The notes beneath the pieces are model-generated. The model worked only from the letters and a program-made list of their open reading frames with translations. It did not search any database and was not told where the DNA came from. From the NCBI RefSeq assembly GCF_945882965.1, contig NZ_CAMCWY010000001.1, forward strand, positions 124,001-188,000: a DNA stretch of 64,000 nt. The letters are read 5' to 3'. This document shows, piece by piece, positions 24,068 to 33,109 of this stretch (positions within the stretch are counted from its first letter, which is position 1; each line of letters begins with the position of its first letter). Both the position numbers and the translations under genes were made by a program. This DNA is from Sphingorhabdus sp. EL138. Its GTDB lineage: Bacteria > Pseudomonadota > Alphaproteobacteria > Sphingomonadales > Sphingomonadaceae.

Positions 24068-25060
24068 ATGAAAACGCTTGGCTCAACACTTGATTTGATT
24101 GGCAACACGCCGCTTGTCCGCCTGAAAGGGCCAAGCGCGGAAGCCGGATGCGATATTTTTGGCAAATGCGAATATGTGAACCCCGGTGCATCGGTAAAGG
24201 ATCGCGCCGCGCTTTACATCGTCCGCGATGCCGAACGGCAGGGGCTATTAAAGCCCGGCGGGATAATCGTCGAGGGCACGGCTGGTAACACGGGCATTGG
24301 CCTTGCTTTGGTGTGCAATGCACTTGGGTATAAGACGATCATCGTCATGCCCGAAACGCAGAGTCAGGAGAAAAAGGACACGCTGCGCGCTTTGGGTGCA
24401 GAGCTCGTGCTTGTGCCAGCGGCCCCTTATGCCAACCCGGGGCATTTCGTGCACACATCACGCCGGCTGGCGGAGGAGACCGAAAATGCGGTTTGGGCAA
24501 ACCAGTTCGACAATATCGCCAACCGCCGCGCGCATATTGAAACCACGGCCGAAGAAATCTGGACGCAGATGGATGGCAAGATTGACGGCTTCACCTGCGC
24601 GGCTGGCACGGGCGGGACGATCGCTGGCGTCGGGCTTGGGCTAAAGGCAAAGGATGAGGGCGTCACCATCGCTCTGGCCGATCCGCATGGTGCGGCGCTT
24701 TATAATTATTATGCGCATGGCGAATTAAGTGCCGAAGGCAGCTCGGTTGCTGAAGGCATTGGGCAGGGGCGCATCACCGCCAATCTCGACGGCGCGCCCA
24801 TTGATACGCAATTCCGCATTTCTGATGAAGAGGGCCTTGTCTGGGTCCGGCGGCTTTTGGCGGAGGAGGGGCTTTGCCTTGGGCTGTCTTCGGGGATCAA
24901 CGTGGCAGGTGCCATTGCGCTGGCAAAGCATTTGGGGCCGGGTAAGCGTATCGTGACGATATTATGTGATACCGGCTTCCGATATTTGTCCACCATTTAT
25001 AACCCGGCGTGGATGCGCAGCAAAAACCTTCCGGTAATGCCGTGGCAGCAAGACAGCTAA
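24068..25060 (+). CDS. cysK: Cysteine synthase A (O-acetylserine sulfhydrylase)
   Basis: A 330-residue PLP enzyme that makes cysteine from O-acetylserine and sulfide. The opening TLDLIGNTPLVRLKG is the family signature; the PLP lysine is Lys44 in NPGASVKDRAALYI. The phosphate/substrate loop is EGTAGNTGIGLA (69–80), a variant of the usual EPTSGNTGIGLA that I recall from the branch shared by alphaproteobacteria and fungi. AAGTGGTIAGVG is the second PLP phosphate loop. There is no CBS regulatory domain, so cystathionine beta-synthase is unlikely. It is divergent from the TonB receptor across a 174 bp gap. SD pairing before the ATG is weak. Confidence 0.92.
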   Translation: MKTLGSTLDLIGNTPLVRLKGPSAEAGCDIFGKCEYVNPGASVKDRAALYIVRDAERQGLLKPGGIIVEGTAGNTGIGLALVCNALGYKTIIVMPETQSQEKKDTLRALGAELVLVPAAPYANPGHFVHTSRRLAEETENAVWANQFDNIANRRAHIETTAEEIWTQMDGKIDGFTCAAGTGGTIAGVGLGLKAKDEGVTIALADPHGAALYNYYAHGELSAEGSSVAEGIGQGRITANLDGAPIDTQFRISDEEGLVWVRRLLAEEGLCLGLSSGINVAGAIALAKHLGPGKRIVTILCDTGFRYLSTIYNPAWMRSKNLPVMPWQQDS

Positions 25061-25090
25061 AAGCCATATTGAGGTTTAAGGAGGACGCAC

Positions 25091-25378
25091 ATGGTCGAAC
25101 AAAAGCAATCCGCAATTCAGCGTATTCAGGTAGGGCTGGTTGGGCTCGTCGTCGTGCTCTTGTTCGTGACATTGGCCAATATGGTCCTTGACCGGGTGAG
25201 CGACGGGCCACAAACAGGCGGCGCGCCTGAATCTGCGCCCCTGATAACGGATAAGGACGCAACGCCGGATGAACCGCTGGCGGAGTTGGGCGTTACACCG
25301 GTGGCTAAGGAGACGGACGCCGAAAGAGCCGCCAAGGATGCAGCGCAAACGCGGCGTTCATCCGCGCCCGCACAATAA
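25091..25378 (+). CDS. Small single-span membrane protein, unknown function
   Basis: A 95-residue protein I do not recognise. It begins VEQKQSAIQRIQ, has one membrane span at about 13–30 (VGLVGLVVVLLFVTLANMVL), then an acidic, Pro/Ala-rich tail (about 31–95) that most likely lies outside the cytoplasm. The start has a strong ribosome binding site, TAAGGAGGACGCAC. It is 30 bp after cysK and 10 bp before the next gene, so the three are probably one transcript. Codon usage and ribosome site make it a real gene. A structural link with the next membrane protein is possible but unproven. Confidence 0.75.
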   Translation: MVEQKQSAIQRIQVGLVGLVVVLLFVTLANMVLDRVSDGPQTGGAPESAPLITDKDATPDEPLAELGVTPVAKETDAERAAKDAAQTRRSSAPAQ

Positions 25379-25388
25379 TAATTGTTTT

Positions 25389-26219
25389 GTGATTGATAGA
25401 TGGGTCCAGTTCGGCGGCAGAAAGTGGCTGCTTATCGCTGTGTTGGCGGCATGTACGTTTTCGCTTTTGCTCGCTGGCTTTGTCACTATGCGCCCAACGG
25501 ACAGCCGGCCAAAGCCGGCATTAGGACTGATGACTTCGCTGCCGCTGGTCTGGAGCGAGGGGGGCATTGAGGCGGATTTGGCCAAGGACGCCACCGCGCA
25601 TCCCGCCTTTACCCGTCTGAGCGCGCATTTTGACATCACGCCCATCGACGATGTGGCGGCTTGGGTGCCAAAGCCTAACCACATGCTTCTGCTTGCGCAG
25701 CCGCGGGCCTTTGCACCACGCGAACTGGTCTGGATCGACAATTGGGTCCGGCAAGGTGGCCTTGTGTTGATACTTGCGGACCCCGCTTTGCAATGGGGAA
25801 GTCTTTACCCCTTGGGCGATAAACGGCGTCCTTTGTTTACGTCGATGCTGTCGCCCTTGTTGGCGCATTGGGGGGTGGAGCTGGTTTTGCCGTTGGAGGA
25901 CGAGGAGCCTACTTCCATGCGCAAGATTGGCGTGTTCAATATCCGAACGGTAACACCCGGGGAGTGGTTGCCCAAAGAGGGCACAGCTAAAAACCGCTGC
26001 GCAATATTGGCGAAAGGCCTGTTGGCGGATTGCCGGATGGGCAAAGGGCGCGCTGTGCTTGTGGCCGATGCCGATTTTCTCGATGATGCCTTTTGGGAAG
26101 GACGGGGGATGCGGATCCTCACCGGCAAGGATGAATTTGCCAATATGGCCCTGTTGCAAGCGCTTTTGGCAGCTCTGCACGACAATAAGGGACTGGACGG
26201 GGATTTTGTGGGAAAATGA
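25389..26219 (+). CDS. Membrane-anchored protein, GldG/DUF4350-like (hypothetical)
   Basis: A 276-residue protein with an N-terminal membrane anchor (about 13–33, LLIAVLAACTFSLLLAGFV) and a large domain beyond. I start it at GTG 25389, just after the previous stop, because the frame upstream lies on top of another gene; there is no clear ribosome binding site, so translation may depend on the gene before. The domain contains PKPNHMLLLAQPRAFAPREL, VWIDNWVRQGGLVLILADPA and GKGRAVLVADADFLDDAFW. This 'flavodoxin/amidotransferase-like' pattern with a VRxGGxLLI…DP loop is what one sees in GldG-type ABC auxiliary and DUF4350 proteins. No transporter gene is adjacent, so this family call is tentative. 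Confidence 0.6.
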   Translation: MIDRWVQFGGRKWLLIAVLAACTFSLLLAGFVTMRPTDSRPKPALGLMTSLPLVWSEGGIEADLAKDATAHPAFTRLSAHFDITPIDDVAAWVPKPNHMLLLAQPRAFAPRELVWIDNWVRQGGLVLILADPALQWGSLYPLGDKRRPLFTSMLSPLLAHWGVELVLPLEDEEPTSMRKIGVFNIRTVTPGEWLPKEGTAKNRCAILAKGLLADCRMGKGRAVLVADADFLDDAFWEGRGMRILTGKDEFANMALLQALLAALHDNKGLDGDFVGK

Positions 26220-26434
26220 AGGACGATGGGGGAAATGGTGCCGATATTGTCGGCAAAGCTCTCGATTTTGGCGCTTTTGGTGCCATAAAATCGCGTCCAT
26301 TATGCAACCTATATTTGGAGCGATGTATAAAAAGTAACGGAATTTAAGCGTTTTCACCAAAAATTAAATAATTTTCCACAAAATCCCTCTTTTCATCCAT
26401 GAAATCCCTTGCTATGCACAGTCATCAAGGGGTG

Positions 26435-26446
26435 GATTCCTGATTC
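26435..26446. promoter_or_regulatory. Pair of GANTC (CcrM-type) sites upstream of mraZ
   Basis: GATTC occurs at 26435–26439 and again at 26442–26446, separated by 2 bp, about 85–95 bp before the mraZ start. GANTC is the CcrM methylation site recognised by GcrA, which this window encodes. The 310 bp gap 26220–26529 otherwise holds AT-rich sequence (26330–26400) and one hairpin but no gene, and should contain the dcw promoter. Single GANTC sites arise often by chance, so only the pairing is notable. Confidence 0.4.
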
Positions 26447-26467
26447 TATCGGTCGTTACGGCGTCCG

Positions 26468-26489
26468 CATGGCGATATGTTTCGCCATG
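26468..26489 (+). promoter_or_regulatory. Hairpin in the mraZ leader
   Basis: CATGGCGA (26468–26475) pairs exactly with TCGCCATG (26482–26489) round a TATGTT loop, 40 bp before the mraZ start codon. There is no T-tract, so it is not a terminator. It could be an mRNA leader structure or a DNA operator for the first gene of the dcw cluster. Confidence 0.4.
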
Positions 26490-26529
26490 ATTAGAGGTCT
26501 GCGCCCTTTATTCGAGGGGTGTACGGTTA

Positions 26530-27018
26530 GTGTCAGCGTTGGTCGTCTATGCAGGTTCGGGGGTGTCAAATGTCGACGCCAAAGGCCGCACGACCATTCC
26601 TGCGGAACTGCGCGACAGCGTCCAACAATCCAGCGGCAGCAACAGCGTGTGTATATCGCGCCATTCCACTTTGCCTTGCCTAATCGGCTTTGGCGGCTCC
26701 GAACGCCTTAAGCTGCGCGCCGATATCGAGGCGCAATGGCAAAGTGCCGTTAATCGCGGTACCGAATTTGACCGCGAAATCGCAGGTGTTTCAGCATCTT
26801 CCATTTTCGAGACTGCTTTTGAAGCCAGTGGCCGCTTTGTGCTGTCGCCGATGCTCAAGCATTTCGGTCGTATTGAAGATCGCGCCTTCTTTTTTGGTGC
26901 AACAACACATTTCATGCTGTGGAACCCCGACGTCTTCCTGACAGAGGCGCCTGCAGCATTTAATCCCGTTAAGGATGAGCTGAATTATTGGCTGTCCCAG
27001 GCAAGGCGCGACAAATGA
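26530..27018 (+). CDS. mraZ: Transcriptional regulator MraZ
   Basis: A 162-residue MraZ, the AbrB-like DNA-binding protein that starts the dcw cluster and represses it in other bacteria. It starts at a GTG at 26530 ([22 protein letters not shown]). The two MraZ repeats are seen at about 8–60 ([14 protein letters not shown]) and 85–140 ([23 protein letters not shown]), each a DxKGRxxxP/DxxGRxxLP-type motif; the second has 'ASGRFVL' in place of DGQGRI. Direct repeats of TGGGN at the normal 10 bp spacing were not found in front of it, so autoregulation may differ. The stop overlaps rsmH (ATGA). Confidence 0.92.
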   Translation: MSALVVYAGSGVSNVDAKGRTTIPAELRDSVQQSSGSNSVCISRHSTLPCLIGFGGSERLKLRADIEAQWQSAVNRGTEFDREIAGVSASSIFETAFEASGRFVLSPMLKHFGRIEDRAFFFGATTHFMLWNPDVFLTEAPAAFNPVKDELNYWLSQARRDK

Positions 27019-27971
27019 GCGCGCCAGCCCCCCATATTCCAGTCTTACTGGATGAAGTAATTCACTCTCTTGCCATCACCCCTGGCGCTGAGATCGTGGA
27101 TGGTACCTTCGGTGCAGGTGGATACAGTCAGGCGATACTGGCTGGCGGTGCGCGCGTTTACGCGTTCGACCGCGATCCCGATGCCCTTAAAGAAGGTGCC
27201 GACCTTGCAGGCCGCAACGAAGGCGCTCTGCGTCTTTACGCGGCCTGCTTTTCTATTATGGACAATGTCTTGATGGCCGACGACATTTCGTCGGTCGATG
27301 GCGTTGTATTGGATATCGGCGTTTCGTCGATGCAGCTTGATCGCGCTGAGCGTGGCTTTTCTTTTCAAAAAGATGGCCCGCTTGATATGCGCATGGGTCA
27401 GGACGGCATGACCGCGGCGGACTTTGTCAACGAGGCCGAAGAAGTTGATATTGCAGATATTATTTACCGTTATGGCGAAGAGCATCGCTCACGCCGCATT
27501 GCGCGTTCGATTGTTGCTGCGCGGCCCATAGAAACCACCGCGCAATTGGCCGCCATTGTCCGCAAGGCCGTTGGTCACAAGCCCGGCGCGCCGAAAGATC
27601 CTGCTACCCGCGCCTTTCAAGCCATTCGCATTCATGTAAACCGCGAGTTGGACGAGCTGACCGACGGCCTTGAGGCTGCCGAACGCATGTTGAAGCCAGG
27701 TGGCCGCTTGGCAGTCGTCACCTTCCACAGTCTTGAAGACCGCATCGTCAAGCAATTTTTGCGTCGCCGTAGCGGCGCAGAAGCCGCAGGGTCGCGCCAT
27801 GTGCCATCCGTTGGCAGCGACGGTCCGGCCCCCACCTTTGATAAAGCGGACAAGGCAGTCCGGCCATCGGACGCTGAACTGGCCCGTAATCCACGGTCAC
27901 GGTCGGCAACCTTACGTTCCGCAACTCGGACACACGCCGCCGCATGGGCAACAGGAGGACTTGCAGCATGA
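27015..27971 (+). CDS. rsmH: 16S rRNA (cytosine1402-N4)-methyltransferase RsmH
   Basis: A 318-residue SAM-dependent methyltransferase that modifies C1402 in the ribosomal P site. The start ATG 27015 overlaps the mraZ stop and gives [15 protein letters not shown], the standard opening. The SAM loop is [15 protein letters not shown] (about 25–40). [20 protein letters not shown] then [13 protein letters not shown] is the RsmH signature, as are [18 protein letters not shown] and [20 protein letters not shown]. Length is typical. It ends overlapping ftsL (ATGA). Confidence 0.97.
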   Translation: MSAPAPHIPVLLDEVIHSLAITPGAEIVDGTFGAGGYSQAILAGGARVYAFDRDPDALKEGADLAGRNEGALRLYAACFSIMDNVLMADDISSVDGVVLDIGVSSMQLDRAERGFSFQKDGPLDMRMGQDGMTAADFVNEAEEVDIADIIYRYGEEHRSRRIARSIVAARPIETTAQLAAIVRKAVGHKPGAPKDPATRAFQAIRIHVNRELDELTDGLEAAERMLKPGGRLAVVTFHSLEDRIVKQFLRRRSGAEAAGSRHVPSVGSDGPAPTFDKADKAVRPSDAELARNPRSRSATLRSATRTHAAAWATGGLAA

Positions 27972-28561
27972 GTCTCGCTATGAAAAAACTCCAGAATCTC
28001 GGCTGGTTGGCTTTGGTTTTCATGGTTGCCATTCTGTTGTACCCATTGTCGCTCAATGTTGCCGCGACGCATGGCGATCTTGTGTCGGTTGATCGCGAAA
28101 TTCTTGAAACAAAGCGGGAAATCAGCTTTCTTCAAGCGGAAATCCGGACGCGCGCCAGCCTTCAGCAGCTGGAGGAATGGAATGAGCTTTTGTACGGTTA
28201 TCAGCCACCATCGGCGCAGCAATTCGTCAACGGTGAAGCTGCACTTGCAGAACTGACCGGAGATCTGCAGCAGACGAAACCAGTGATGATGGCATCTGCG
28301 GATATCGACGTTGCGCCAAGCGCCAACCAAGCGAATCCTGCGCCAACGATTGAGGCTGTGGTGAAAAAGTCGACTGCGATTGCAACGGCTGTTGCAGCGC
28401 CGATTTTCGCCGAGCCGGTAAAGCGCGTCGCGCCAAAGCCCTTAGCGCCAAAGGTTGAACAGACCCGGACCGAGCGACTTGCGCGTATGGACGAAACGCT
28501 ATTGTCCGATGATCTGTTACGGGACATTTCCGCTAAGTCCGCGAACGAACGCCGCCGGTAA
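27968..28561 (+). CDS. ftsL: Cell division protein FtsL-like
   Basis: A 197-residue bitopic membrane protein in the ftsL position. ATG 27968 overlaps the rsmH stop and has GGAGG upstream. A span covers about 9–30 ([19 protein letters not shown]), followed by a predicted coiled coil at about 36–72 ([20 protein letters not shown]). FtsL normally ends after about 110–120 residues; here a long Ala/Pro/Lys-rich tail (about 95–197) with a final charged stretch ([13 protein letters not shown]) follows. Sequence identity to known FtsL is not visible by eye, so the call rests on position and layout. It would bridge FtsB and FtsQ with FtsWI at the septum. Confidence 0.8.
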   Translation: MSLAMKKLQNLGWLALVFMVAILLYPLSLNVAATHGDLVSVDREILETKREISFLQAEIRTRASLQQLEEWNELLYGYQPPSAQQFVNGEAALAELTGDLQQTKPVMMASADIDVAPSANQANPAPTIEAVVKKSTAIATAVAAPIFAEPVKRVAPKPLAPKVEQTRTERLARMDETLLSDDLLRDISAKSANERRR

Positions 28562-30297
28562 TGAATCCGCATATCGCCCGCACAACCACTCGGAAAAGCG
28601 GCGTCAACCCGCCACCATTTGCGGCGCACGGGTTTTGGCGGATGCTTATCCTATTGCTGGCATTTGGCATGTTTGTGGTGCTGTTGATTGGCCGCCTTAC
28701 CACCTTGGCATTATTTGAAAGCACGCGGGCATATGGTGCAACGAGCACTGAATATGTGCCTGAGCGGGGTGACATTGTGGACCGCAACGGCGTTCCTTTG
28801 GCGCGCAGCATCTATGGCTATGCGATTTGGGTAAAGCCTGAAGATATTCTGGGCGATCGTAAGCAATTGGCAAGCCAATTGGCAGAAATCTTCCCGGACA
28901 CACCAGCTTCTGAATTTTATGCCAAATTGACTGCAGACAAGCCCGGCTATCTGCGGAAACGCGCGCTGCCAGAGCAAGTTCGGCAGGTGCACAGCCTTGG
29001 CGAAGTCGCCATTGAGTTCCCGCGTGAGGCCACGCGATTATATCCGCAGCATGATATGGCGGCGCATGTCTTGGGTTTTGTGAATCGCGACGGCAAAGGC
29101 GCGATGGGCATGGAGCGAGTCATGAATGACTATCTGCGTGACCCGTCAAAGCGTTCCGCGCCGTTGAACCTTGCGTTGGATGTCCGTGTGCAAGCCGCAC
29201 TTGAAAGCGAGCTTGCATCCGGCATGGCTGCAACCACTGCCAAGGGTGCGGCGGGCGTGATCCTGGATGTGCAAACGGGCGAAGTCATCGCCATGGCCAC
29301 CCTGCCATCATTCAACCCGAACCGGCCATCTTTTGCCAACATCCCCGACCTTGGGCAAAATATAGTCGATGGCCGCTACCCGATTTCGCGGCAGACTAAT
29401 AATGTTACGAACCGCGTTTATGAGCTGGGTTCCACCTTCAAGCCATTGACGGTTGCAGCGGCGATGGACGCGGGCACGGTGCGTGATCTTTCGGTGCGCT
29501 ATGACGCGACAAAGCCGCTTCAGGTTGGCCAGTTCAAAATTCGGGATTCGCATCCGTCTGAACGTTGGCTCAATGCCCCAGAATCACTGATTCACAGTTC
29601 GAATATCGTGACAGCGCAAATTGCGGATAATTTGGGTGCCGCCCGCATGGACGCGATGCTGCGCACGATGCATTTCAACGCGCGGCCAGACATTGAACTC
29701 GCCGAAAAAGCGATGCCGCTCTATCCCAAAAAATGGGATCGCCTGAAAAACATGACCGTTGGCTATGGCCATGGCATTGCCGTTACGCCGTTGCATTTGG
29801 CGAGCGCTTATGCCGCGATGGTCAATGGCGGTATCTATCGGCCGGCCACGATGTTCAAGGCAAAGCCCGAGGCAAAAATCCCCGGCAAACGCGTGTTCAA
29901 AGCTGCAACCAGCGCGCGGATGCGTCAGATGATGCGCATGATTGTGGGCGACGGCACAGGCAATCAAGCCGACGCATTGGGCTATCGCGTCGGCGGAAAA
30001 ACCGGCTCGGCGGAAAAACCCAGTGTTGGTGGGTATAGCCGCAATCTTGTGGTCGCAACCTTCGCTGCGGCATTTCCTATGGACAATCCGCGTTATATTG
30101 TGATTGCGATGCTCGATGAACCAAAGGGTACCGATGCATCAAGTTTTCAGCGCACGGCGGGCTATACCGCCGCGCCAGTTGTCCGCAAAACGGTCACGCG
30201 CATTGGTCCATTATTGGGAATTATTCCGGATATGAAACGCGAAGTTGATGTATCAGAGCTAAAGCCTTTACTGTGGAAGGCGAAGGGAGAGCAATAG
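28561..30297 (+). CDS. ftsI: Septal peptidoglycan transpeptidase FtsI (PBP3)
   Basis: A 578-residue class B penicillin-binding protein that cross-links septal peptidoglycan together with FtsW. ATG 28561 shares a base with the ftsL stop (TAATG). A membrane anchor covers about 22–43. The pedestal region includes RGDIVDRNGVPLARS (about 67–80), a PBP signature. The catalytic motifs are intact: Ser291 in GSTFKPLT (SxxK with Lys294), SSN at 346–348 and KTGS at 480–483. The mature domain is periplasmic. Its stop overlaps the GTG of murE by one base. Confidence 0.96.
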   Translation: MNPHIARTTTRKSGVNPPPFAAHGFWRMLILLLAFGMFVVLLIGRLTTLALFESTRAYGATSTEYVPERGDIVDRNGVPLARSIYGYAIWVKPEDILGDRKQLASQLAEIFPDTPASEFYAKLTADKPGYLRKRALPEQVRQVHSLGEVAIEFPREATRLYPQHDMAAHVLGFVNRDGKGAMGMERVMNDYLRDPSKRSAPLNLALDVRVQAALESELASGMAATTAKGAAGVILDVQTGEVIAMATLPSFNPNRPSFANIPDLGQNIVDGRYPISRQTNNVTNRVYELGSTFKPLTVAAAMDAGTVRDLSVRYDATKPLQVGQFKIRDSHPSERWLNAPESLIHSSNIVTAQIADNLGAARMDAMLRTMHFNARPDIELAEKAMPLYPKKWDRLKNMTVGYGHGIAVTPLHLASAYAAMVNGGIYRPATMFKAKPEAKIPGKRVFKAATSARMRQMMRMIVGDGTGNQADALGYRVGGKTGSAEKPSVGGYSRNLVVATFAAAFPMDNPRYIVIAMLDEPKGTDASSFQRTAGYTAAPVVRKTVTRIGPLLGIIPDMKREVDVSELKPLLWKAKGEQ

Positions 30298-31724
30298 TGA
30301 AGCTCGGGCAATTGGTAAGCGGTGCCGACATGGCATCTGCCGACAAAATAGTGACCGGCTTTGCCATCGACCATAGGAAGATTGCGCCAGGCACCGTTTT
30401 TGGTGCGTTTGAAGGCGCTGCGTTTAACGGCGAAGATTTTATCGACGATGCGATTGCCGCTGGTGCCATTGCCGTTGTCGCACGTCCCGAAGCGTTGGTG
30501 CGCGGCGCGATGCATGTTGCCGAAGCCAACCCGCGCCGCGCTTTCGCGCATCTTGCGGCAAAATTCTTCCGACCTTTTCCAGACCATGTTGCTGCTGTCA
30601 CCGGAACCAATGGTAAGACATCGACCGCAGAACTGACGCGGCAGCTTTGGCGGATGGCGGGGCATAATGCGGCGTCGATTGGCACTTTGGGTATCACCAC
30701 AGCGTCGGATCAGGCCAAGACCGGACTGACTACACCCGACATCGTAACCTTCCTGTCCAATTTGTCAGGGCTAGCACGCGAAGGCGTCAGCCATGCGATA
30801 TTCGAGGCATCAAGCCACGGCCTGTCCCAATATCGCAGCGAAGGCGTTCCGGTTTCGGTTGCAGCCTTTACCAATTTAAGCCGCGATCATCTTGATTATC
30901 ACGGGACCATGGAAGCGTATTTTGAAGCCAAGATGCGGTTGTTTGACGAAGTCGTCGACGAAAGCGGCTGCGCCGTCATTTGGGCCGACGATGTCTGGTC
31001 CGACCAAGCGATTGCCCGCGCGCGCAAACGGGAACTCCGCCTGATTACGGTCGGCGAAAAGGGCAAGGGCATCCAATTATTGTCGCGCCAACCCACGCAG
31101 CTTGGGCAGACCCTTGAACTGCGTATTCAGGGCGATGTGCACAAATTGAAGTTGCCGCTGATTGGCGCGTATCAGGCCGCTAATGCTTTGGTTGCGGCAG
31201 GCGTGGTAATGGCAAGCGGTGGAGAGGTCGAAAGCCTGCTGTCGCATCTGGCGCGGTTGCAACCCGTGCGCGGACGTTTGGAACGCGCGGTGATTACCAA
31301 AAGCGGCGCGCCCGTTTACGTTGATTATGCGCATACAGCTGATGGCTTGCGCGCGGCAATCGCGGCCTTGCGTCCCCATACCAAGGGCAAGCTCATCACC
31401 GTATTTGGTGCTGGCGGCGACCGGGATACGGGCAAACGTCCGGAAATGGGCGCGGTGGCCGTGGCGGATTCCGACATTGTGATTGTCACTGACGACAACC
31501 CAAGAAGCGAAGATCCCTCGCTCATCCGTGCGGATGTCATGGCAGGTGCAAAGGGCGCGCATGAAATTGGCGATAGGCGTTACGCCATTGCCTTTGCCAT
31601 CGAACATGCCGAGCCGGACGACATTGTCTTGATCGCGGGCAAGGGGCATGAACAGGGACAGATCATCATGGGCCGTGTTTTGCCCTTTGACGATGTCGAA
31701 GTCGCACGGGAATGCGCGGTATGA
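30297..31724 (+). CDS. murE: UDP-MurNAc-L-Ala-D-Glu:meso-DAP ligase (MurE)
   Basis: A 475-residue Mur ligase. It starts at GTG 30297 (KLGQLVSGADMAS), overlapping the ftsI stop as TAGTG; an in-frame ATG at 30273 lies inside ftsI. The ATP loop is GTNGKTST with Lys107. FTNLSRDHLDYHG is the central-domain signature and VYVDYAHTADGL another. DDNPRSEDP holds the DNPR motif that marks a meso-diaminopimelate-adding MurE rather than a lysine type, which fits a Gram-negative. The reaction adds the third residue to the stem peptide in the cytoplasm. The start of murF overlaps its end (ATGA). Confidence 0.96.
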   Translation: MKLGQLVSGADMASADKIVTGFAIDHRKIAPGTVFGAFEGAAFNGEDFIDDAIAAGAIAVVARPEALVRGAMHVAEANPRRAFAHLAAKFFRPFPDHVAAVTGTNGKTSTAELTRQLWRMAGHNAASIGTLGITTASDQAKTGLTTPDIVTFLSNLSGLAREGVSHAIFEASSHGLSQYRSEGVPVSVAAFTNLSRDHLDYHGTMEAYFEAKMRLFDEVVDESGCAVIWADDVWSDQAIARARKRELRLITVGEKGKGIQLLSRQPTQLGQTLELRIQGDVHKLKLPLIGAYQAANALVAAGVVMASGGEVESLLSHLARLQPVRGRLERAVITKSGAPVYVDYAHTADGLRAAIAALRPHTKGKLITVFGAGGDRDTGKRPEMGAVAVADSDIVIVTDDNPRSEDPSLIRADVMAGAKGAHEIGDRRYAIAFAIEHAEPDDIVLIAGKGHEQGQIIMGRVLPFDDVEVARECAV

Positions 31725-33109
31725 ACTTATTGTGGACCTTTGACGAACTGCTGGCGGCGACGGGCGGTATAGCGTCGGGGCATTTTGATGCCACTGGCGT
31801 TGCCTTTGACTCGCGTGAAATCGGCACAGGCGACTTGTTTCTGGCGTTGAAAGGCGCAGAGACTGACGGGCATTTGTTCGTCGACACGGCATTTGCCAAT
31901 GGCGCAGCGGGCGCAATTGTGTCGCAGCCAGTGCCGCACCCGCACATCCTTGTTACCGATACGATGCAGGCGTTGGAGGCATTGGGCCATGCGTCGCGCG
32001 CGCGGACCAAGGCAAAGATTATTGGCGTGACTGGCTCTGCGGGTAAAACAGGGACGAAGGAGGCGTTGTTTGCCGCGTTGGACCGATGTTCACGCGGCCG
32101 CGCGCACCGTTCGGTGAAAAGCTACAACAACCATGTCGGCGTGCCCTTAAGCCTGGCGCGGATGCCCGCAGATTGCGATTTTGGCATCTTCGAAATGGGT
32201 ATGAACCATGCAGGCGAAATGCGCGCGTTGAGCCATATTGTCCGCCCTGATGTTGCCATCATCACCACCATCGCCCCTGCGCATATTGAATTTTTCAAGG
32301 ATGAAAGCGGCATTGCCGATGCCAAGGCGGAGATATTCGAAGGCTTAGTCGAAGGCGGCACGGCGATCCTGCCCGCAGACAATGTGCATTATCCGCGTTT
32401 GCGCGCTGCGGCAGAACATTACACCAAAACGATATTGTCCTTTGGTTTCAGCCCCGACGCGGATGTTCGTGTTATCGACCATCTCAACACGGCCCAAAAT
32501 GGCACGCTGATCACAGCAAAAGTGTGCGACGCGATGTTGTCCTTCAATTTGTCGCAACCCGGTCCGCATTGGATTGCCAACAGCATGGCTGTATTGGCGG
32601 CTGTGCTCGCCGCGGGCGGTGATCTGGCGTCTGCGGGTCTGGCGATGGCCGAAATGGACGGCCTATCCGGACGCGGCGCGCGGCATGATGTGGCGATTGC
32701 TGGCGGCAATGTGCATGTGATCGATGAAAGCTACAACGCCAACCCAGCGTCCATGGCGGCAACAATTGGCCAGTTGGGACTGTCGAGCGGCGGACGGCGT
32801 ATAGCTGTTTTAGGTTCGATGAAGGAATTGGGCGACAAGGGTGATCATTATCACCGCGCGCTTGCCGTGCCCTTGGCCGCCGCAAAGGTGGATTTTGCGA
32901 TCCTTGTCGGTAAAGAGATGGAAATTCTCGCCGAAGAGTTGAAAGCAGGGGTTGAGGGACCGAGGGAATTCGCGCATTGCGCGACCGCGCAGGAGGCACT
33001 TGGCGTCTTGCAACAATATCTTTGCGCATCAGACACGGTTTTGGTCAAAGGTTCCAATAGTATGGGACTCTCCAATATCGTGAACGCGCTGACGGGTGGG
33101 AAAAACTGA
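31721..33109 (+). CDS. murF: UDP-MurNAc-tripeptide:D-Ala-D-Ala ligase (MurF)
   Basis: A 462-residue Mur ligase that adds D-Ala-D-Ala to the UDP-MurNAc tripeptide. I prefer ATG 31721, overlapping the murE stop, to the in-frame ATG at 31712. The ATP loop is [13 protein letters not shown] with Lys109. The substrate region reads [19 protein letters not shown] (MurF opening). [14 protein letters not shown], TNIxPAHIEFF-like [14 protein letters not shown] and [13 protein letters not shown] are clear MurF motifs. The stop overlaps mraY (TGATG). Confidence 0.96.
   Translation: MNLLWTFDELLAATGGIASGHFDATGVAFDSREIGTGDLFLALKGAETDGHLFVDTAFANGAAGAIVSQPVPHPHILVTDTMQALEALGHASRARTKAKIIGVTGSAGKTGTKEALFAALDRCSRGRAHRSVKSYNNHVGVPLSLARMPADCDFGIFEMGMNHAGEMRALSHIVRPDVAIITTIAPAHIEFFKDESGIADAKAEIFEGLVEGGTAILPADNVHYPRLRAAAEHYTKTILSFGFSPDADVRVIDHLNTAQNGTLITAKVCDAMLSFNLSQPGPHWIANSMAVLAAVLAAGGDLASAGLAMAEMDGLSGRGARHDVAIAGGNVHVIDESYNANPASMAATIGQLGLSSGGRRIAVLGSMKELGDKGDHYHRALAVPLAAAKVDFAILVGKEMEILAEELKAGVEGPREFAHCATAQEALGVLQQYLCASDTVLVKGSNSMGLSNIVNALTGGKN

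Noticed and set aside
26202-26240. TGGGA and TGGGG near the end of the membrane-protein gene as possible MraZ boxes
   Set aside because: MraZ sites are TGGGN repeats at 10 bp steps close to the promoter; these are irregularly spaced and about 300 bp away.
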